A DNA stretch of 64,000 bases, taken from the NCBI RefSeq assembly GCF_001693485.1, contig NZ_MAXC01000010.1, positions 80,152-144,151 on the forward strand, read 5' to 3'. Positions 1 to 9,501 of the stretch are shown in pieces; position 1 is the first letter of the stretch; each line of letters starts with the position of its first letter. The notes beneath the pieces are model-generated. The model had not been told where the DNA came from. It saw nothing but the letters and a program-made list of their open reading frames with translations, and searched no databases. A program made the translations under genes and the position numbers. This DNA comes from Bradyrhizobium sp. LMTR 3. GTDB lineage: Bacteria; Pseudomonadota; Alphaproteobacteria; Rhizobiales; Xanthobacteraceae.

Positions 1-3000
1 CGGCGCCTGCGTGATCGCGACTTTGCAGCCATGCGATGTAGTCGCGATAGCTGCCCTGCACGGCTGGCAGTGCGCACCCGCTCACATGCCGAAACACCTC
101 CGCAACCAGCCGCGCCGAGCTCCAGCCGTCGACAAAGATGTGGTGATGGGTCCAGATCAGCCAGTGACGCTTGTCGTCGAGCCGGATCAACCGCACCCGC
201 TGCAACGGCGGCTGAGAGACGTCGAAGCCGCTCTCGCGCTCGCGCCGCGATGCTTCCGCCAGCGCGGCGTCCAATTCAGCCCGTCCGCCACGTTCCAGCG
301 CTGCGGTCCGGCTGCGCCAATCCTCTTCGACGAACGGCACCGTCACATGACGGTGTACGACCTGCTGAGCCGCGCCTGACACGTGCTGCCAGACAAAGCC
401 GGTCCGCACGGCGGCGTGCCGGTCACACACCGCTTGCCACGCGGCGCGAAGCTTGTCGGCATCGAAGCCGAACAGCTCGAGCCCGATCTGGTTGACATAG
501 GCATCGTTGTCGCCATCGCGGATCGCGTGGAACAGCATGCCCTGCTGCATCGGTGAAAGCGGATAAATGTCCTCGATGCTGCGGAGATCCAAAGTCGTCG
601 CCAACCGATCGAGATCGGCCTGATCGAGTCCGGACAACGGGAAGTCCGAAGGCGTGAGACCAGATGCGCCGCTGCAGCAATGCGCCACCAGCTCGCGCAG
701 GGCCGTTTCGTAAAGCTTCGCCAGCCGCTCGACCGTCTCCCGCCGATAGCGCTTGCGTCCATATCCGAACGACAGATGCAGACGTCCCTCACGCACCAGA
801 CCGGTGATGTTGAGCCACCCCCGCAAGGGAGCGGCGGCGCTGCGAGACGCCCCCGCGCTCTCGGACGCGAATCCGAACAGCGAGGAAGCTCCCACGCTGC
901 CGTCGAAGCGGCCGAGATAGTTGAAGACGACCTGCGGCTCCGCCAGTTGCGCCAGGGCCTTGCGCTGGTGGTCGGCGCCGAGATAGCGCAACACGCCGTA
1001 GCCAAGCCCGCGGTTCGGAATCGCGCGAAGCCTCTCCTTCACCGTCTTGATCAGGGAGGCGTGGTCGTCCGACCCGCCTTGCAGCCGCACCGGGAAGGCC
1101 GTCGTGAACCAGCCGACCGTCCGGGAAATGTCCGCGCCGGGGAATATGTCCTCGCGGCCGTGCCCCTCGAGCTCGACCGTTACATCGTCGCGCTGGCTCC
1201 AGCGCGATACGGCACGCGCCAGGCTCGCCAGCATCAGATCGTTGACCTGCGTCCGATAGGCGGAGGGCGCATCCTGCAGCAGGCTTGACGTCAGTTCGGT
1301 ATCGAACACCAGCGACACCTCTTCGCCGTCACCGACGCGGTCGACGCCGCCATGATCATCGTCGCATGGCAGGCCTGGACCCGCCGCACAATCGAGCCAG
1401 AACGGCAGTTCGTCAGCAAGCTCGCTGGTCGTCGCGTAAGAATGCAACCGTTCGCCCCAGGACGCATAGGACTCGCTCTTCGGCGGCAGCGTCGCGGCGG
1501 CGCCTCTCTTCAACTGCTCGTACGCCGCGGCCAGATCTTCAAGCAGGACCCGCCAGGATACGCCGTCGACAACCAGATGATGGATCGCGATCAGCAGCCG
1601 CTGGCTGCCGTCCGCAAGGTCCATCGCCACCGCACGCAGCAAACGACCCGCGGACAGCGACAAGCTTTCCTGCGCGGCCGATGCAAGCGCGGTGACCTGT
1701 GTCGCATCTCCGACATCGGTATGGATCCACAGCAACTCCGACGGCGATGGCGGCGTGCCCTGCGCCGCGCGCCACGCGCCGTCCACCTGCGCGAACCGCA
1801 GGCGCAACGCATCGTGATGATCGACGATCGTCGTCAGCGCACGTCGCAGGGTCTCCCAGTCCATCCGCGATTGCGGGACCAGCAACACGGCCTGATTCCA
1901 GTGATCCCGGTTGCCGATGTCTTCGCTGAAAAAGCGTGCCTGAATTGGCAGCAAATGACGCATGCCGGTTGCCGCATCGATCGATACCTTTGCGGCCGAA
2001 CTCTCCTTCCTTGCTAAAGGTGCTGCCGCGACGGCGGCAACGGTAGCCAACCCCGCCACGGTCTGCTGGCCGAAGACCTGCTTCGGCGTCAGGCGAATGC
2101 CGCGCTTGCGCAGGCGCGCGATGATCTGCAGGCTGAGAATGGAATCGCCGCCAAGCTCGAAAAAATTGTCGGTGCGGCCGATGCGTTCGCGACCGAGCAC
2201 CTCACGCCACACCGCCGCAATCTGTTCCTCCGTGTCTCCCAGCGGCGCGGAATAGTTCGCGGCGACCACGTCCCCAGCCGGCTCCGGCAGCGCCTTGCGG
2301 TCGATCTTGCCGTTTGGCGTGAGTGGCAGCCGTTGCAGAACAATGATGTGCGACGGCACCATGTATTCCGGCACCACCGCGGCCAGTTGCTGCTTGATCA
2401 CATCCGGCTTCGGTGTGGCGCCCATCGCGGGCACACAGTGCGCAACGATCTCCCAGCGTTCGGCGCTGTCGCCGATGGCGCGTGCGACAACCACCGCGTC
2501 GTCGATCCCCTGAAGCGCCTTGATCGCGCGCCCGACTTCGCCAAGCTCGATGCGATAGCCGCGTAGCTTGATCTGATCATCGCCACGGCCGAGGAATATC
2601 AGCCGGCCTGTCCGATCGCAGCGAACGCGATCGCCGGTTCGATACAGCCGCGCTCCGGCCGGCCCAAACGGGTCCGGAATGAAGCGCTCGGCGGTCAAGC
2701 CGGCCTCGCCACGATAGCCCCGCGCGACGCCGGCGCCGCCAATGTAGAGTTCGCCGGATACGCCGATCGGAACCTCGTTGAGCGCATCATCCAGAACGTG
2801 CACGCGCAGATTGGCAAGCGGCAGGCCAATGGGGACCGGGCCTATCTCGTCTGTAGCCTCACATTCGTACGTGACCGCGCCAACAGTCGTTTCCGTCGGC
2901 CCGTAGTGATTGAGAATTCGGCATTGCGGCCGCAACTGCCGGATCTCGTTCAACAGCGCGGGATCGCTGGCCTCGCCACCGAGGATCAGCGTATCGCTGG

Positions 3001-6000
3001 GCAGGAGATCGGCCGAGCACGACGCCTTTAACAGCCCTCGCAGATGGCTGGGCACGATCTTGAGAATGCCGACTTCGCCGTCCCGCATGGCTTTCGCGAA
3101 CGCATCCGCATCGAACACCACTTCGGGCGGCAACAAATGCAGCGTCGCGCCGCAGGCGAGCGCGCCGAACAGGACGGTGTGGCCAAGATCCGCCGCCACG
3201 GTCGAGACCATCGCCATGTTCGCCAAATGCTGCGGCTGCAGGCGTTGCAGCAGCGCTTGCACGTAATTGGCCAACGCACCGTGCGAGACGGCAACACCCT
3301 TCGGCGTCCCGGTCGATCCGGAGGTATAGATGACGTAAGCGGTCTGCGCCGGGTGGATCAGATCCTCGGGCGGCACGCTCGATGTTTCCTCGTGCGCCGC
3401 TTCGGCTTCCGCATCGAGCACGGTGCAATCGAGCGCAAGCGCTTGTGCCAGCTTCTCGCCGGCTGCCAGCACGATTGCGATGTCCCCGTCCTTCAGGATG
3501 CGCCTGATACGCTCCAGCGGCCATTTCGGATCGAGCGGCACATAGGCGCCGCCGGCCTTCAGCACGCCAAGCAGCCCGACAACGAAGGCCGGAGAGCGCT
3601 CGATCCACAGCGCAACCGGTACCTCGCGCGTCACGCCCTTGCCTGCAAGCATGTGAGCTATTCGGTTCGATTTCTGCTCCAGCTCGGCGAACGTCAGCGT
3701 CTCACTGCCGCACCGGATGGCAACCCCGGCCTGGCGATCGGCCGTCGACGCACGATGAAGACCGACCACATCGGTAAATCCAAACGCGGCTGCCTCGCTC
3801 GGCACGACCTGCCGGTTCGCATCGTCGATGACGAAGTCCGAAATGCGCCGCTCAGCATTTTCCGCGATCTGGCGCAGCATCGAGCCGAACTGCGCCGCCA
3901 GCCGCGCAATCGTCGGGCGATTGAACAAATCGGTGGCGTAGTTGAACGTCGCCTTCATGCCGCCGGCGCCATCGACGACATCAAGCGCAAGATCGAAATG
4001 CGAACCCGCGAGGTCCATGATGTCGATCTCGGCGGTGAGCCCTGCGATACCGTCGAACCCGCGCGGCGCCGTCATGTAGTTGAACTTGGCCTGGAACAGC
4101 GGATTGTGCCCACCGCTTCGTTCAGGGCGCAGCCCGTCGACAAGCATTTCGAATGGCAGATCCTGATGCGACAGCGCTTCGATCACCGCGCCCTTGACCT
4201 CTCGCAGCAGGTTCGGGAAGGTTGCGTCATCGGCAATCTCGGCCCGCAGCACCAGCGTGTTGACGAAGCAGCCAATCAGCCGCTCGAGCTGCGCGTGACG
4301 GCGTCCCGCGACCGGCACGCCGACGCGCAAATCGCTCTGCCCCGTATAGCGATGCAACAGCCCCTGGTACGCCGCGAGCAGCAGCATGAAGACGCTCACG
4401 CGATATCTTGCGGCGATCTCCCGTAATCGAGCGGCCAGCGCGCCGTCGACGGCAAGGCCGATCGTATCGCCGGCATGGCTTTGCGTTGCCAGACGCGGCC
4501 GGTCATGGGGCAGCGCCAGCACGGGGTGCGCGTCACCCAGCTTTGCGCGCCAATAGGCGAGCTGCCGATCTCCCTCGCCACCAGCGAGCCAGTTTCGCTG
4601 CCAGACCGCGAAATCCGCATATTGCATCATCGGCACCGGCGGCCGGCCTGCGTCCTGCCCGGTGCCGTTGCGGTAGAGTCCCGCCAGCTCTTCGAGCATC
4701 ACGTCGAGCGACCATCCATCGACGGCGATGTGATGAGCAAGCAGCAGCAATTCGTGCGCATCATCTGCGAGCTGAAGCAACACCGCCCGCAATAGCGGCC
4801 CATTGACAAGGTCGAACGGTTTGCCGAGTTCGGACCGCCTGACCTCCGCCGCATGTTCGGCGGGACTTCCACGGAGATCCTGGTGCCTGATATCGACGCC
4901 GATGGCGTCGTGAATGACCTGCCTTGCGCGACCGTCCGTTGCGACGAATGTGGTGCGCAGCACCTCATGACGCTGAACGATTTCCGCAATTGCCTGCGAC
5001 AAGGCGATATGGTCGAGCTTCCCCTTCAGCCGGATCGTGCTCGCGACCGTATACGCCGTACCATTGGGGTCCAGATTCCAGAGAAACCACAGCCGCTCCT
5101 GCGCATGGGACAAGGTCGCGCGATCGGCCGGCGTCGCCCGCTGGATCGGAGAAAGCCCCCTCTTCGCGCCATCGCGCAACAGAGCGTCGATATGATCAGC
5201 GAATGCGCCAAGCCTCGGCGCATCGAAGAAGCTGCGCAGTTCCAGCTCGACGCCGAAACGTTCGCGCAGCGCCGCGGCGATCTGGCCGGCCGCGATCGAG
5301 TTTCCGCCCAGCACGAAGAAATCGTCCTCGCGGTGCACGGCTCTTACGCCCAGCGCCTCGCACCAGATCGACGCCAGCGCGCGCTCGGTGTCGGTTACGG
5401 GCGCGGTCAGCGTCGCGCCATCGCGGCGTCGCCCTCGCTCGAACACCATAAAGCTGTCGAGCGTGTTGTTGGCCCAGCCGGCGGCGCAGGCGGAGCGCTG
5501 CAACTTTCCACTCGTCGTCAGCGGCATCGCTTGCGGATTCAACAGCACGATCACGGCCGGATATTCCTGCGCCTGCCGCAGCACCGCCTCGCCGATTCCC
5601 TGGGCGAGAGCCTCGGGACGCTCGCGCTTGAGAACGGCGCGGCTGAACTCTGCCGCGACGCCAATGCTTTCCCGCCCATCGATCTCGACCGCAAACGCGG
5701 CAACCCGTCCGCTACGGACGGATTCGACCTCGGCTTCGACCGCCTGCTCAACGTCAGTCGGATATACATTCTGGCCGCGAACGATCAGCAGGTCCTTGAG
5801 CCGGCCCGTCACGATCAGCGCGCCGTCCTTGACGAAACCGATATCCCCGGTACGCAGCCAACGCACGCCGTCGCGCTCGACGAAGGCTTTGTGTGTGGCT
5901 TCGGGATTGTTCCAGTATCCGAGCGCGACACTCGGGCCCGCGACCCAGATCTCGCCGACTTCGTCGGCCGGTGCCGCCATCGATCCATCAATGCGCATGA

Positions 6001-7120
6001 TGCGCGTGACATGATTGGCGGCCGCCCGACCGCATGCCACAAGGTCAGTGCCCTCGTCGGCTGTTGCGACGCGGCCCGCCGCAAGCGCCGCCGTATCGAG
6101 GGTATAGCTGACGGTTTTGGTCGAGAGGTCACCTGCCGTTACCAGCAGCGTTGCCTCGGCCAAGCCGTAGCACGCGTTCAACGCTCGTCGATTGAACCCG
6201 GCCGGCTCGAACCTGTCGCCGAATCTGCGCAGCGTGGTCTGGCGCACAAATTCCGAGCCGGAGAATGCGAACCGCCAGCGGCTAAGGTCGAGCCGGCCGA
6301 TCGTTTCGTCGGAGATGCGGTCGGCACACAGCGCGAAGGCAAAGTCAGGTCCGCCACTGAGCGTACCGCCGTGACGATCGATGGCCTCAAGCCAGCGTCG
6401 CGGCCGCTCGAGAAAATTGCGCGGCGACATCAGGACGGCGGTAAAGCCGGTAAACAGCGGATTCAACAGCCCGCCGATCAGTCCCATGTCATGATAGAGC
6501 GGCAGCCAGCTCACAAAGACGTCGTCGGGCGTCCCTGCGGCCACGGCCTCGATCGCCTTCTCGTTGGCCGTCAGGTTCGCGTGAGAGACGCAGACGCCTT
6601 TCGGCTGCGAGGTCGATCCGGACGTGTACTGCAGGAAGGCAATCGCATCTGCCTCCGGCCTCGTCTCGCGCCACTCTGCAGCAAGCGCCGCCGGTATCGC
6701 ATCTACCGCGATGATCTCTACATTCGCCAGCTCGGGAGGTGCCGCTTCCACCGCACCAACCAGCGCGGCTTCCGTCAGGATGAAGCGAGGCGTCGCATCG
6801 CGCAGAATGCCGTTGAGACGCCCTGCATAGCGCTCGGCACCGGTCTCCGGCGCATACGCCGGGACAGCGATCACACCGGAATACAGGCACGCATAGAACG
6901 CCACGGCATAGTCGAGGCCGCTGGGCAGCAGGATAACCCCGCGCTCGCCCGCGCCGCCCAACTGCTGCAGGTAGGCCGCGACGGATCGAATCCGGGCGTC
7001 GAGACCGGCAAACGTCAACTCTTCGGCGACGCCGTCTCCCTCCAGGAAGCGCAACGCGATCCCGTCCGGGCGTAACGCGGCGTGGCACCGTAGTCGTTCG
7101 ACGAGGTTATCTCTGTACAT
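1..7120 (-). CDS. Non-ribosomal peptide synthetase with fatty acyl-AMP ligase loading domain, partial (runs off left edge)
   Basis: This is one open frame of 2373 codons that continues beyond the window. It starts at the ATG at 7120, and I followed it through every domain boundary. Domains in order: fatty acyl-AMP ligase (residues about 1-560; YTSGSTSQPKGV from 165, RLKDLLIVRGQN later); ACP with GGNSI (pantetheine Ser608); condensation (SHAQERLWF at 671, HHIAVDG at 796-802); adenylation about 1120-1610 (YTSGSTGTPKGV, Asp1311 in ADLGHT, NHYGPTETT, NGKIDRK); PCP with LGGDSI (Ser1660); epimerization (HHLVVDG at 1847-1853, EGHGRE, RTVGWFT); then a second condensation domain (SPMQQGM at 2189-2195, HHIFVDG) cut by the window. 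The ten specificity residues read DLTKIGHVGK, close to the known Asp code DLTKVGHIGK. The fatty acyl-AMP ligase implies a fatty acid starter, and the E domain implies a D-configured first residue. It lies 55 bp after the TauD-like hydroxylase, probably in one operon with 7176-9118. I infer lipopeptide siderophore assembly; the later residues cannot be seen. Confidence 0.95.
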   Translation of the reverse strand, partial: MYRDNLVERLRCHAALRPDGIALRFLEGDGVAEELTFAGLDARIRSVAAYLQQLGGAGERGVILLPSGLDYAVAFYACLYSGVIAVPAYAPETGAERYAGRLNGILRDATPRFILTEAALVGAVEAAPPELANVEIIAVDAIPAALAAEWRETRPEADAIAFLQYTSGSTSQPKGVCVSHANLTANEKAIEAVAAGTPDDVFVSWLPLYHDMGLIGGLLNPLFTGFTAVLMSPRNFLERPRRWLEAIDRHGGTLSGGPDFAFALCADRISDETIGRLDLSRWRFAFSGSEFVRQTTLRRFGDRFEPAGFNRRALNACYGLAEATLLVTAGDLSTKTVSYTLDTAALAAGRVATADEGTDLVACGRAAANHVTRIMRIDGSMAAPADEVGEIWVAGPSVALGYWNNPEATHKAFVERDGVRWLRTGDIGFVKDGALIVTGRLKDLLIVRGQNVYPTDVEQAVEAEVESVRSGRVAAFAVEIDGRESIGVAAEFSRAVLKRERPEALAQGIGEAVLRQAQEYPAVIVLLNPQAMPLTTSGKLQRSACAAGWANNTLDSFMVFERGRRRDGATLTAPVTDTERALASIWCEALGVRAVHREDDFFVLGGNSIAAGQIAAALRERFGVELELRSFFDAPRLGAFADHIDALLRDGAKRGLSPIQRATPADRATLSHAQERLWFLWNLDPNGTAYTVASTIRLKGKLDHIALSQAIAEIVQRHEVLRTTFVATDGRARQVIHDAIGVDIRHQDLRGSPAEHAAEVRRSELGKPFDLVNGPLLRAVLLQLADDAHELLLLAHHIAVDGWSLDVMLEELAGLYRNGTGQDAGRPPVPMMQYADFAVWQRNWLAGGEGDRQLAYWRAKLGDAHPVLALPHDRPRLATQSHAGDTIGLAVDGALAARLREIAARYRVSVFMLLLAAYQGLLHRYTGQSDLRVGVPVAGRRHAQLERLIGCFVNTLVLRAEIADDATFPNLLREVKGAVIEALSHQDLPFEMLVDGLRPERSGGHNPLFQAKFNYMTAPRGFDGIAGLTAEIDIMDLAGSHFDLALDVVDGAGGMKATFNYATDLFNRPTIARLAAQFGSMLRQIAENAERRISDFVIDDANRQVVPSEAAAFGFTDVVGLHRASTADRQAGVAIRCGSETLTFAELEQKSNRIAHMLAGKGVTREVPVALWIERSPAFVVGLLGVLKAGGAYVPLDPKWPLERIRRILKDGDIAIVLAAGEKLAQALALDCTVLDAEAEAAHEETSSVPPEDLIHPAQTAYVIYTSGSTGTPKGVAVSHGALANYVQALLQRLQPQHLANMAMVSTVAADLGHTVLFGALACGATLHLLPPEVVFDADAFAKAMRDGEVGILKIVPSHLRGLLKASCSADLLPSDTLILGGEASDPALLNEIRQLRPQCRILNHYGPTETTVGAVTYECEATDEIGPVPIGLPLANLRVHVLDDALNEVPIGVSGELYIGGAGVARGYRGEAGLTAERFIPDPFGPAGARLYRTGDRVRCDRTGRLIFLGRGDDQIKLRGYRIELGEVGRAIKALQGIDDAVVVARAIGDSAERWEIVAHCVPAMGATPKPDVIKQQLAAVVPEYMVPSHIIVLQRLPLTPNGKIDRKALPEPAGDVVAANYSAPLGDTEEQIAAVWREVLGRERIGRTDNFFELGGDSILSLQIIARLRKRGIRLTPKQVFGQQTVAGLATVAAVAAAPLARKESSAAKVSIDAATGMRHLLPIQARFFSEDIGNRDHWNQAVLLVPQSRMDWETLRRALTTIVDHHDALRLRFAQVDGAWRAAQGTPPSPSELLWIHTDVGDATQVTALASAAQESLSLSAGRLLRAVAMDLADGSQRLLIAIHHLVVDGVSWRVLLEDLAAAYEQLKRGAAATLPPKSESYASWGERLHSYATTSELADELPFWLDCAAGPGLPCDDDHGGVDRVGDGEEVSLVFDTELTSSLLQDAPSAYRTQVNDLMLASLARAVSRWSQRDDVTVELEGHGREDIFPGADISRTVGWFTTAFPVRLQGGSDDHASLIKTVKERLRAIPNRGLGYGVLRYLGADHQRKALAQLAEPQVVFNYLGRFDGSVGASSLFGFASESAGASRSAAAPLRGWLNITGLVREGRLHLSFGYGRKRYRRETVERLAKLYETALRELVAHCCSGASGLTPSDFPLSGLDQADLDRLATTLDLRSIEDIYPLSPMQQGMLFHAIRDGDNDAYVNQIGLELFGFDADKLRAAWQAVCDRHAAVRTGFVWQHVSGAAQQVVHRHVTVPFVEEDWRSRTAALERGGRAELDAALAEASRRERESGFDVSQPPLQRVRLIRLDDKRHWLIWTHHHIFVDGWSSARLVAEVFRHVSGCALPAVQGSYRDYIAWLQSRDHAGA

Positions 7121-7175
7121 CTTCTCGAATCCAGTTCGCCCGCGACCGACGATTCTCGCCGCCCGAAAATGCCGA

Positions 7176-8144
7176 TCAGCCCTGCCGATGCGCTTCCGCC
7201 ATGGCGACGATCACCTTGCGAGGCCCCTTGAACGGCGCGCGCGCATGCGCGGTGAGCATGTTGTCCAGCATCACCACGTCGCCGGCCTGCCAGGGAAAGC
7301 TGATCTTGTGCGTTTCGAGAACGTTGCGGACGGTGGCGAGCATCTCGTCGTCGATCGGCGAGCCGTCGCCGTAGAACACGTTACGCGGCAGGTCGGTCTC
7401 GTCGCCGACCACGTCGAGCAAGCTCTCGCGCACCTCCGGCTCGAGATTGGAGACGTGAAACAAATGGGCCTGATTGAACCAGACCCACTCTCCCGTTACC
7501 GGATGCCGTGCCGTCCCCTGACAGATCTGGCGCGTGCGAAGCTCGCCGTCTTCCTTCCATTCACATTCGATGTCGTGCCCGGCGCAGTAGGCCTCGACCT
7601 CCGATCTCGACTCGGTGCCGAACACCTGCTGCCAGTCGACGTCGAGCCCGTTGCCATAGTTCCGCACATACATCACGCCCTTCTCGGCGAACCGCTCCCG
7701 AATGGCCGGCGGCATGTCGCGATAGATGGCGCGGCTGTCGGCGATCGGCGTCTCGCCGCCTTCCTGCGCCGGCTTCATGCAATAGAACCAGATCTTCATC
7801 GGCCAATCGCGCGTATAGGCCTGCTCGTTGTGCAGCGGGATATGCTGGTGCGGCGGGTATTCCGTGGAAGTGTAGACGCCGGAGGTAACCTGCGAGCGCG
7901 GCGTCGATCCAAACTCGTATGTGAGCAGCGGATGACCGAAATCGGCCGCGAACGCCCGGAACGCGTCGGGGCCATCGAGAGAGAAATCGCGAAACACGAT
8001 GCCGCCGCAATCGGTCAAATGCCGGTCGATGGTATCGCGCAGCATGGGAAGCGCCGCGCCAAGCGGCTGCCCGGCCTTGTCGGCCTTCAGCAGCAACGGA
8101 AGAGTTTTGCCTTCAATGAGTGGCTGAACGGAGAATACGCTCAT
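7176..8144 (-). CDS. TauD/SyrP-type Fe(II)/2-oxoglutarate dioxygenase (predicted aspartyl beta-hydroxylase)
   Basis: The 322-residue protein has the TauD fold signatures: the facial-triad candidate His105-x-Glu107 (LHNEQAY) and distal His300 (LTAHARAPFKGPRK), with Arg302 or Arg309 as the likely 2-oxoglutarate anchor. Members of this family next to NRPS genes, such as SyrP and the siderophore hydroxylases, hydroxylate the beta carbon of an amino acid held on a PCP. The adjacent NRPS has a predicted Asp adenylation domain, so the likely product is beta-hydroxyaspartate, an iron-chelating group. That substrate is inferred from context and not read from this gene. Its start overlaps the thioesterase gene by 32 bp, which suggests translational coupling. 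A stand-alone hydroxylase usually needs a docking partner on the NRPS; I see an E domain there but no obvious extra interface domain before the window ends. Confidence 0.9.
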   Translation of the reverse strand: MSVFSVQPLIEGKTLPLLLKADKAGQPLGAALPMLRDTIDRHLTDCGGIVFRDFSLDGPDAFRAFAADFGHPLLTYEFGSTPRSQVTSGVYTSTEYPPHQHIPLHNEQAYTRDWPMKIWFYCMKPAQEGGETPIADSRAIYRDMPPAIRERFAEKGVMYVRNYGNGLDVDWQQVFGTESRSEVEAYCAGHDIECEWKEDGELRTRQICQGTARHPVTGEWVWFNQAHLFHVSNLEPEVRESLLDVVGDETDLPRNVFYGDGSPIDDEMLATVRNVLETHKISFPWQAGDVVMLDNMLTAHARAPFKGPRKVIVAMAEAHRQG

Positions 8145-8868
8145 GATCCTCGCTCCGATGCGAACTAATCGATCGCCCTGATCGCCGGGCCAGGGCCGAT
8201 CCGATCAGGCCGAGCAGTTCGGCTTGCTGCGTGTGAATGAAGAAGTGATGGCCTGGCAGCACGTCGAGCGCGAATTCCGCCGACGTTTCCTGCCGCCAGG
8301 CCTGTAACGATTCGTGGCCGGTCTTGTCGTCAGCCCCGCCGAAGACGTGCACGGGACACGACAGCGGATGCCGCCGCCGATAGACATACGCGCCGCACAT
8401 CAAAAAATCCGCGCGGAGCACCGGCAATGCGGACCGCATCAGCTCCGCATTCGACAACGCCTCATCCGGCGTGCCCTGCAGATCGCGCAGCTCCTTCAGC
8501 AGCGCCTCGTCGCTCAATGGCAGGCGCCATTTGCTGCCGTCTCGAACGGCCGGCGCCTCGGCACCTGAGGCAAAGAGAATGGCCGGAGCAGCCGCGCCGC
8601 GATCGCGCAAGCTATGCGCGAGTTCGAACGCAATCAGCGCGCCGAGACTATGTCCAAACAACGCATACGGCGTATCGAGCTGGACGTGAAGTTCTGCAGC
8701 GAGTTGCCGTGCAAGCGCGTGCGGGTCGGTCGCCAGCGGCTCGTCCATGCGTGCGCCGCGCCCGGGCCATTCCACCGGCCGGACATCGATCCATGACGGC
8801 AACAGCCTGCGCCACCGTGCATAGAACATGGCGCTGCCGCCGGAGTAAGGCAGACAAAGAAGCCGCAT
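8113..8868 (-). CDS. Type II thioesterase of the NRPS cluster
   Basis: This is a 251-residue alpha/beta hydrolase of the GrsT/type II thioesterase family. It has the nucleophile motif FGHSLGA (Ser74), the acid in FGGADDKTG (Asp180 or Asp181) and the catalytic His in LPGHHFF (His207 or 208). The N-terminus LLCLPYSGGSAMFYARW is typical of the family. Such enzymes strip wrongly loaded acyl groups from carrier proteins and so keep the assembly line running. It lies 22 bp after the MbtH gene, and its 3' end overlaps the dioxygenase gene. The roughly 20 residues after the conserved fold are low in similarity to the family and may simply reflect the overlapping reading frame. Confidence 0.92.
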   Translation of the reverse strand: MRLLCLPYSGGSAMFYARWRRLLPSWIDVRPVEWPGRGARMDEPLATDPHALARQLAAELHVQLDTPYALFGHSLGALIAFELAHSLRDRGAAAPAILFASGAEAPAVRDGSKWRLPLSDEALLKELRDLQGTPDEALSNAELMRSALPVLRADFLMCGAYVYRRRHPLSCPVHVFGGADDKTGHESLQAWRQETSAEFALDVLPGHHFFIHTQQAELLGLIGSALARRSGRSISSHRSEDHERILRSATH

Positions 8869-8890
8869 CGGACGACAAGGCTCCGTTGGC

Positions 8891-9118
8891 TCAAGCCGAC
8901 TTCTGCGGCGCCGTCTCGTCCATGAATTTGCGCAGCGTTAGGGGGCGCATGTCGGTCCACACTTGCTCGATGTGCTCGAGGCATTCCTTCTTGCTGCCCG
9001 TCTTGCCAACTGCTTTCCAGCCGTTCGGAATTTCCTTGAACGTCGGCCAGATGGAGTATTGCTCTTCGTGATTGATAACGACGGTAAAGGTGACGTCGTC
9101 TCTGTCGAACACCATCAT
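8891..9118 (-). CDS. MbtH-family NRPS accessory protein
   Basis: The 75-residue protein carries all MbtH hallmarks in order: FDRDD at the N-terminus, [19 protein letters not shown], and [20 protein letters not shown] at the C-terminal end. MbtH proteins bind NRPS adenylation domains and are often needed for their solubility and amino-acid activation, so the expected partner is the NRPS at 1-7120. It is the first gene of the biosynthetic run, with a 383-bp upstream gap that must hold the promoter. Translation could start at the first or the second of two adjacent Met codons. Confidence 0.96.
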   Translation of the reverse strand: MMVFDRDDVTFTVVINHEEQYSIWPTFKEIPNGWKAVGKTGSKKECLEHIEQVWTDMRPLTLRKFMDETAPQKSA

Positions 9119-9442
9119 GGTTCGGTCCCTCTTCAGAAAACGAAAGCAATGACGTGTTGACTAGGTCAGAAGCAAATGAGGGTCAAAGCAATATCGACGA
9201 CGAAGTTTTTAATAGCTCCAAGGTGGCGATAGCGTGAAATGATGCAACCTCCGCGCTTGCGCGGCCGAGCTCGTGACAAGCGACTGATGGGCAATGCGAT
9301 GCGCAGTTTCTTGCAATTCTAGCTCGCCAGGCGGGAACCTTTTTGATTTCCGAAATCGCACATCCAACGTCCGACGATTTTTTCATCGCATTGTCATCAA
9401 TTTCGACGCGTCAGGTTTGCGACACCATCAGATCAAAGAAAT
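9119..9442 (-). promoter_or_regulatory. Intergenic region with the presumed promoter of the mbtH-NRPS run
   Basis: No gene is recognisable here. On the minus strand there is a possible -35 TTGACC near 9180 with TAGTCA 17 bp later, next to a short palindrome TGACTAGGTCA (9158-9168). Both are weak matches. The GTTCTAA boxes found upstream of the receptor gene do not occur here, so iron control of this promoter is not evident from the sequence. Confidence 0.3.
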
Positions 9443-9469
9443 GCCGCCGCGGATGAGATCCGCGGCGGC
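9443..9469 (-). terminator. Hairpin terminator after the TonB receptor gene
   Basis: A perfect 12-bp stem (GCCGCCGCGGAT paired with ATCCGCGGCGGC) with a 3-nt loop begins 33 bp past the receptor stop codon. On the minus strand it is followed by ATTTCTTTGA. The run of T is short, but the stem is very stable and placed as an intrinsic terminator. It would separate receptor and mbtH transcription. Confidence 0.75.
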
Positions 9470-9501
9470 AAATATTTCAGGTGATGCGAACGGCGTAGCG
9501 T

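Noticed and set aside
3044..4426. 460-codon plus-strand frame opposite the adenylation domain
   Set aside because: Shadow of the NRPS; no domain recognisable, Arg-rich throughout.
4853..7075. 740-codon open frame on the plus strand opposite the NRPS
   Set aside because: It is antisense to the fatty acyl-AMP ligase and condensation domains, whose motifs are clear on the minus strand. Its composition (Arg/Gln-rich, few hydrophobics) is typical of a shadow frame in GC-rich DNA.
7188..8168. 326-codon plus-strand frame opposite the TauD-type gene
   Set aside because: Antisense to a gene with a full 2-oxoglutarate dioxygenase triad; no motif of its own.
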